Assembly: GCF_022811845.1 (NCBI RefSeq)
Contig: NZ_CP064266.1
Location: 2,914,001 to 2,978,000, forward strand
Direction of reading: 5' to 3'
Length of the DNA stretch: 64,000 nt
Source of the DNA: Bacillus pseudomycoides
GTDB taxonomy: Bacteria > Bacillota > Bacilli > Bacillales > Bacillaceae_G
The translations under genes and the position numbers were made by a program. A model generated the notes under the pieces. It did not search any database. It had not been told where the DNA came from and worked only from the letters and a program-made list of their open reading frames with translations. Shown here in pieces: positions 59,680 through 64,000 of this stretch; the stretch's first letter is position 1; every line of letters starts with the position of its first letter.

Positions 59680-59952
59680 ATGAACAAGACAGATTTAATC
59701 AATGCTGTTGCAGAAGCAAGTTCCCTTTCTAAAAAGGACGCAACAAAAGCAGTTGACGCTGTTTTTGATTCTATCTTAGAAGCTTTAAAACAAGGTGATA
59801 AAGTACAATTGATCGGATTCGGTAACTTCGAAGTTCGTGAGCGTGCGGCTCGTAAAGGACGTAACCCACAAACTGGTGAGGAAATTGAAATCGCTGCAAG
59901 TAAAGTACCTGCATTCAAACCTGGTAAAGCGTTAAAAGATGCGGTTAAATAA
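59680..59952 (+). CDS. hup: HU family DNA-binding protein
   Basis: A 90-residue histone-like HU protein, an abundant dimeric DNA-bending protein. The N-terminal helices MNKTDLINAVAEASSLSKKD, the strand motif LIGFGNFEVRERAARKGRNP with intercalating Pro and C-terminal AFKPGKALKDAVK are diagnostic. ATG 59680 follows GGGAGGAGGTGAATGGC; the longer frame upstream is not needed. Sits between spoIVA and folE as in B. subtilis (hbs). Confidence 0.98.
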   Translation: MNKTDLINAVAEASSLSKKDATKAVDAVFDSILEALKQGDKVQLIGFGNFEVRERAARKGRNPQTGEEIEIAASKVPAFKPGKALKDAVK

Positions 59953-59969
59953 TCCTTACATATTAACAG

Positions 59970-60006
59970 GGAAGAAGAGTTTCCTTTTTGGGAACTCTTC
60001 TTTTTG
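59970..60006 (+). terminator. Terminator of hup
   Basis: Hairpin with AAGAAGAGTT/AACTCTTCTT arms (one mismatch) and T-run. Confidence 0.82.
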
Positions 60007-60074
60007 CTTTTAAAATCATAAATATGCTAGAATGTGTTCGTATCACTTTTAGGTTTTTCGGGAGGGTTAAGCGG

Positions 60075-60644
60075 ATGGCAAAAGTTAACTTAGAACAAAT
60101 CGAGCAAGCAGTGCGTCTTATTCTAGAAGCAATTGGAGATGATCCAAATCGTGAAGGCGTACTTGATACGCCGAAACGTGTTGCAAAAATGTATGCAGAA
60201 GTATTTTCAGGTATACATGAAGATCCAAAGGAACATTTGCATAAAGTGTTCGGAGAAGATCACGAGGAGCTTGTATTAGTAAAAGATATTCCATTTTATT
60301 CGATGTGTGAGCACCATCTTGTTCCGTTTTACGGAGTTGCTCATGTTGCATATATTCCACGTGGTGGAAAAGTAACAGGTTTAAGTAAATTAGCTCGTAC
60401 TGTGGATACAATTGCACGTCGTCCACAGCTTCAAGAACGTATTACTTCAACAGTCGCTAATTCTATTATGGAAGTACTAGAACCTCATGGCGTGATGGTA
60501 GTTGTTGAAGCGGAGCATATGTGTATGACAATGCGTGGCGTGAAAAAGCCGGGGGCAAAAACGGTAACTACAGCAGTGCGCGGTGTACTGGAAAATGACG
60601 CAGCGGCACGTAGCGAAATTTTGTCTTTTATTCAGACAAAGTAA
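60075..60644 (+). CDS. folE: GTP cyclohydrolase I (FolE/MtrA)
   Basis: A 189-residue zinc enzyme making dihydroneopterin triphosphate from GTP, the first step of folate synthesis. Signatures: DTPKRVAKMY, SMCEHHLVPFYG with zinc Cys and catalytic His, GLSKLARTVD, and AEHMCMTMRGVKKPG with the second zinc Cys. ATG 60075 with GGGAGGG upstream. In B. subtilis mtrB (TRAP) follows; here no mtrB-like frame is found before hepS. Confidence 0.97.
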   Translation: MAKVNLEQIEQAVRLILEAIGDDPNREGVLDTPKRVAKMYAEVFSGIHEDPKEHLHKVFGEDHEELVLVKDIPFYSMCEHHLVPFYGVAHVAYIPRGGKVTGLSKLARTVDTIARRPQLQERITSTVANSIMEVLEPHGVMVVVEAEHMCMTMRGVKKPGAKTVTTAVRGVLENDAAARSEILSFIQTK

Positions 60645-60674
60645 AGGAAAGCGGGAAACTGCTTTTCTTTTTTA
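60645..60674 (+). terminator. Terminator of folE
   Basis: 8-bp stem with one G-T pair (60645-60652/60661-60668) and T-run. Confidence 0.7.
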
Positions 60675-60801
60675 TTTATGAGTGTTATATGAATAGAAAT
60701 CTAAATTGTAGTTTGTTTTGCTTCTCCAAGTTTTGGTTATAGAAAATAGAATGTATGTGTTATAATAGGTTTTATGAATTAGAAAACAAGGGTGATTTTT
60801 T

Positions 60802-61557
60802 GTGTGTGACATCTACGGAGGGTATGCGGATATAAAGGAGCAGTTGCTAGCAAAACTGCGCCATCCTTATTTTATAAACTATATTGAAGAACCATTTATT
60901 GATGAAGAAAAAGTAGTGCTTTTGTATGCAGCTTTAAAAAGTGCAAATTTACATAAAGAACAAATTGACCATTATGTGGTAACTATTATGCTTGTGCAGA
61001 TTGCTCTTGATACACATGAAAGGGTGTCAAATAAAGCAGATAAAGAAACGAGCGGATTTCATAAGCGTCGTCAACTTACAGTTCTTGCAGGGGATTATTA
61101 TAGTGGACTGTATTATTATTTACTTTCAATGAATTGTGATATTGTACTGATTCGTGCGCTTGCTGAAGGAATTAAAGAAATTAATGAACATAAAATTATG
61201 TTATATCAGAAGGCATATCAAACGGTTGATGAAGTTATTGGAAGTATGATGAAAATTGAATCCGCACTTCTGCAAAAAACGTGTGATCATTTTCATGTAT
61301 CATATTGGAAACCGTTTATAGCGTATGTATTAGGGAGAAATCGTCTTCAAAAAGAGTATCAATTGCATGCTGAAAGACAAAATGCACCTGTTTTTCAAGC
61401 GGTTCAAGCGACTCTATCAAATGATGGTGGCAGAAACGTGAAAACCGTCTATAAAGAGTGGTTGGAAGAAGTGGGCAAACAAGAACGTGCATTTCTACAA
61501 AATCATAAAGAAATTGGGGATGTAGTTTCTACTTTAAAAGGTAAATTAAAAACATAA
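60802..61557 (+). CDS. hepS: Heptaprenyl diphosphate synthase component I (HepS)
   Basis: A 251-residue helical protein, the non-catalytic subunit of the two-component heptaprenyl diphosphate synthase that makes the menaquinone side chain. Characteristic LTVLAGDYYSGLYYYLLS region near residue 93 and HKIMLYQKA. The enzyme's catalytic subunit HepT is encoded at 62332. Starts at GTG 60802 with AAGGGTG about 7 nt upstream. First gene of the hepS-menG-hepT operon. Confidence 0.93.
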   Translation: MCDIYGGYADIKEQLLAKLRHPYFINYIEEPFIDEEKVVLLYAALKSANLHKEQIDHYVVTIMLVQIALDTHERVSNKADKETSGFHKRRQLTVLAGDYYSGLYYYLLSMNCDIVLIRALAEGIKEINEHKIMLYQKAYQTVDEVIGSMMKIESALLQKTCDHFHVSYWKPFIAYVLGRNRLQKEYQLHAERQNAPVFQAVQATLSNDGGRNVKTVYKEWLEEVGKQERAFLQNHKEIGDVVSTLKGKLKT

Positions 61558-61586
61558 GCAATTTTATATTGGAAGAAGGTAAGAGC

Positions 61587-62300
61587 ATGCAGCAATCAAA
61601 AGAAGAAAGAGTACATGATGTATTTGAGAAAATCTCTGATAAATACGATGTAATGAATTCGGTTATAAGTTTTCAAAGGCATAAAGCATGGCGAAAAGAA
61701 ACGATGCGAATTATGGATGTACAACTTGGAAGTAAGGCGTTAGATGTATGTTGTGGAACTGCTGATTGGACAATTGCACTTGCTAATGCTGTTGGTCCAA
61801 ACGGAGAGGTACATGGTTTAGACTTCAGTGAAAATATGCTATCTGTCGGTAAAGAAAAGGTAAAGGCATTAGGATTGACGCAAGTGGAGCTTCTACATGG
61901 AAATGCAATGGAACTTCCATTTGAAGATAATACATTTGACTATGTAACAATTGGGTTTGGATTACGGAATGTTCCTGATTATATGCATGTATTAAAAGAA
62001 ATGACTCGTGTTGTAAAACCAGGTGGAAAAGTGATTTGTTTAGAAACATCACAACCAACGATGATTGGTTTTCGTCAGATGTATATTTTGTATTTTAAAT
62101 ACATTATGCCGTTGTTTGGCAAAATGTTTGCGAAAAGTTATAAGGAATATTCATGGCTTCAGGAGTCTGCTAGCACATTCCCTGGAATGAAAGAGTTGGG
62201 GAATATGTTTGAATCAGCAGGACTTGAGCGTGTACAAGTGAAACCATTTACATTTGGTGTAGCAGCTATGCATTTAGGGTTTAAACCAAAATCAAATTAG
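61587..62300 (+). CDS. menG: Demethylmenaquinone methyltransferase
   Basis: A 237-residue SAM-dependent UbiE/MenG-type methyltransferase performing the last step of menaquinone synthesis. SAM motif ALDVCCGTADWTIALANAVG near 48, GLDFSENMLSVG, GNAMELPFEDNTFDYVTIGF and GLRNVPDYMHVLKEMTRV. ATG 61587 after AGAAGGTAAG; 29 bp from the hepS stop, 31 bp before hepT. The three genes form one quinone-biosynthesis unit. Confidence 0.97.
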   Translation: MQQSKEERVHDVFEKISDKYDVMNSVISFQRHKAWRKETMRIMDVQLGSKALDVCCGTADWTIALANAVGPNGEVHGLDFSENMLSVGKEKVKALGLTQVELLHGNAMELPFEDNTFDYVTIGFGLRNVPDYMHVLKEMTRVVKPGGKVICLETSQPTMIGFRQMYILYFKYIMPLFGKMFAKSYKEYSWLQESASTFPGMKELGNMFESAGLERVQVKPFTFGVAAMHLGFKPKSN

Positions 62301-62331
62301 AAAAAAGACGTTTTAGGTTAAGGTGAACAAT

Positions 62332-63294
62332 ATGAAGTTACAACTTATGTACTCTTTTTTACGATCAGATATTAATGTGATAGAAAAAGAATTAAAAAAG
62401 GTTGTTGCCTCAGAGCAACAACTAATAGAAGATGCGGCACTGCAGCTTATTGAAGCTGGCGGTAAGCGAATTCGACCTGTTTTTGTGCTTCTTGCAGGGA
62501 AATTCGGTGACTATAGGCTAGATACGATTAAACATGTGGCAGTTGCGCTAGAGCTCATTCATATGGCTTCTCTTGTTCATGATGATGTAATTGATGCAGC
62601 GCTTTTACGAAGAAATAGTGCAACTGTAAATGCAAAATGGGGAGATCGTATTGCAATGTATACCGGAGATTATTTGTTTGCAAAGTCTCTTGAGTGTATT
62701 ACAAATTTAGAGGTTCCAGAAGCTCACCAGGCATTGTCATATACAATTTTGGAAGTATGTAAAGGTGAAATTGAACAAATTAAGGATAAGTATAATTATA
62801 ATCAAAATTTAAGAACATATTTACGAAGAATTAAGAGAAAAACGGCATTGTTGATTGCGGCTAGCTGTCAGCTAGGAGCCATTGCTTCTAGTGCGAGCCG
62901 TGACACTGTAAATCGCTTGTTTTGGTATGGTTATTTTGTTGGGATGTCTTATCAAATTATTGATGATATTTTAGATTTCGTCTCAACAGAAGAAAAATTA
63001 GGAAAACCTGCTGGTGGAGATTTATTGCAAGGAAATGTTACACTTCCAGCTTTGTATGCAATGGAAGATCCGAAGCTTCGTGAAAAAATTGTATCTGTTC
63101 ATGAAAATACAACTGCAAGTGAGATGAAAGAAATTATTCACGATATAAAAACAAGTCCAGCAATCGACCAGGCATTTGCGTTTAGTGAACGTTATTTACA
63201 TAAAGCATTAGAGGTAATAAAACCATTGCCACGTGGACAAGCAAAATATGCACTGCAAAATGTTGCAAAGTATATTGGAAAACGAAAATTTTAA
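62332..63294 (+). CDS. hepT: Heptaprenyl diphosphate synthase component II (HepT)
   Basis: A 320-residue trans-prenyltransferase, the catalytic subunit condensing IPP onto FPP to give C35 heptaprenyl diphosphate. First Asp-rich motif LVHDDVIDAALLRR, second QIIDDILDF, and the AGGKRIRPVF substrate motif. ATG 62332 has AAGGTG at 6 nt. Works as a heterodimer with HepS. Confidence 0.97.
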   Translation: MKLQLMYSFLRSDINVIEKELKKVVASEQQLIEDAALQLIEAGGKRIRPVFVLLAGKFGDYRLDTIKHVAVALELIHMASLVHDDVIDAALLRRNSATVNAKWGDRIAMYTGDYLFAKSLECITNLEVPEAHQALSYTILEVCKGEIEQIKDKYNYNQNLRTYLRRIKRKTALLIAASCQLGAIASSASRDTVNRLFWYGYFVGMSYQIIDDILDFVSTEEKLGKPAGGDLLQGNVTLPALYAMEDPKLREKIVSVHENTTASEMKEIIHDIKTSPAIDQAFAFSERYLHKALEVIKPLPRGQAKYALQNVAKYIGKRKF

Positions 63295-63419
63295 TGACTT
63301 TTTTTTACAAATAAAATAATCTCTCTATTTCAAAACTATTGCACAATTGTGATAAGGGTGTTAATATGTGTGTGGGGATATACAATTACATACATAATTC
63401 AGAAGTGGAGAGATTTTTT

Positions 63420-63866
63420 ATGGAAAAAACATTTCTAATGGTAAAACCAGACGGCGTACAACGTGCCTTCATTGGGGAAATTGTAGCTCGTTTTGAGAAA
63501 AAGGGCTTTCAATTAGTTGGTGCGAAATTAATGCAAGTTACTCCAGAAATTGCAGGAGAACATTACGCTGAGCACAAAGAAAGACCTTTCTTTGGTGAAT
63601 TAGTAGATTTTATTACATCTGGTCCTGTTTTTGCAATGGTATGGCAAGGTGAAGGTGTAGTAGATACTGCTCGTAATATGATGGGTAAAACAAGACCTCA
63701 TGAAGCGGCACCAGGTACAATTCGTGGCGATTTTGGTGTAACAGTTGCGAAAAATATTATCCATGGTTCTGATTCTCTAGAAAGTGCAGAACGTGAGATT
63801 GGTATTTTCTTTAAAGAAGAAGAATTAGTAGACTACTCAAAATTAATGAATCAATGGATTTACTAA
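63420..63866 (+). CDS. ndk: Nucleoside diphosphate kinase
   Basis: A 148-residue kinase equilibrating nucleoside tri- and diphosphates. N-terminal TFLMVKPDGVQRAFIGEI, VWQGEGVV, TRPHEAAPGTIRGDFG, and the active-site NIIHGSDSLESAEREI with phospho-His. ATG 63420 with GGAG 9 nt upstream; the longer frame from 63339 would add an unlikely prefix. Ends at a strong hairpin. Confidence 0.98.
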   Translation: MEKTFLMVKPDGVQRAFIGEIVARFEKKGFQLVGAKLMQVTPEIAGEHYAEHKERPFFGELVDFITSGPVFAMVWQGEGVVDTARNMMGKTRPHEAAPGTIRGDFGVTVAKNIIHGSDSLESAEREIGIFFKEEELVDYSKLMNQWIY

Positions 63867-63914
63867 TTATTTTAAAATAATTTGTAAACGCTTTAATTAC
63901 TGTGGTAATAGTGG

Positions 63915-63956
63915 AAAGTGCAAGGAGAGTGTGAATACTCTTCTTGCACTTTTTTA
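63915..63956 (+). terminator. Terminator of ndk
   Basis: Long hairpin with perfect 10-bp base 63915-63924/63943-63952 and T-run; the window ends with no further gene visible. Confidence 0.85.
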
Positions 63957-64000
63957 GTTTCAAATAGTTACGAAGTAAAGCCTGGTATGATATATTGATA

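Noticed and set aside
1..64000. CRISPR arrays, tRNA and rRNA genes
   Set aside because: No regularly spaced identical repeats, cloverleaf sequences or rRNA-like stretches were found; the repeats present are dispersed bcr1-like and R2 elements.

Overview
The window is chromosomal DNA from an endospore-forming, low-GC Firmicute. Gene content and order point to the Bacillus cereus group: strong AGGAGG-type ribosome binding sites, many GTG/TTG starts, bacillithiol reductase, SpoIVA, SpmA/B, DacB and SpoVIF, and several bcr1-like interspersed repeats flanked by TTTAT. This identification is inferred from sequence features and remembered synteny, not from a database search.

Layout. 0-5 kb: a small membrane ORF, a TSUP-family exporter, a Pit phosphate transporter with its DUF47 partner, and a class A penicillin-binding protein. 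5-19 kb is accessory: an exported orphan, a decayed sigma-factor relic, a DUF72 protein, a Fur-boxed large lipoprotein, a beta-propeller/di-heme c-type cytochrome lipoprotein, a ribbon-helix-helix protein, a short tyrosine recombinase, an orphan histidine kinase, deoD, an anchored protein and mprF. 19-31 kb follows the Bacillus ypuI-dacB-spmAB-rluB-resABCDE order, with a long superoxide dismutase inserted. 31-35 kb: cobalamin adenosyltransferase, M23/LysM peptidase, a membrane orphan, and the FMN riboswitch with ribU. 35-50 kb: fer, ypbB-recQ-ypbD-ypbE, ypbG, a MerR protein with a degenerate B12 domain, mecB, gudB, small membrane proteins (one with a LexA-like box), amidase, bdr, ansA, ypfB, cmk, rpsA and fni. 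50-64 kb: ypzI, yphA, the YIEGIA pair, der, gpsA, spoVIF, yphE, yphF, spoIVA, hup, folE, hepS-menG-hepT and ndk.

Functional links. ResABC (System II cytochrome c maturation) can supply heme attachment for the di-heme lipoprotein at 9.6 kb. ResD/ResE are the matching respiratory two-component system. HepS/HepT plus MenG supply the menaquinone side chain and ring methylation. DacB/SpmA/SpmB act in spore cortex formation and core dehydration, SpoIVA and SpoVIF in coat assembly.

Most distinctive signals: the Fur-controlled lipoprotein next to the propeller-MauG-like cytochrome; a small membrane protein behind a LexA-like operator; a CarH/LitR-like regulator without its cobalamin-ligand histidine; a mutually exclusive hairpin leader before rluB; a palindromic terminator giving two convergent proteins the same C-terminus; and two repeat families, one with clear 5-bp target duplications. 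No rRNA, tRNA or CRISPR array was seen.
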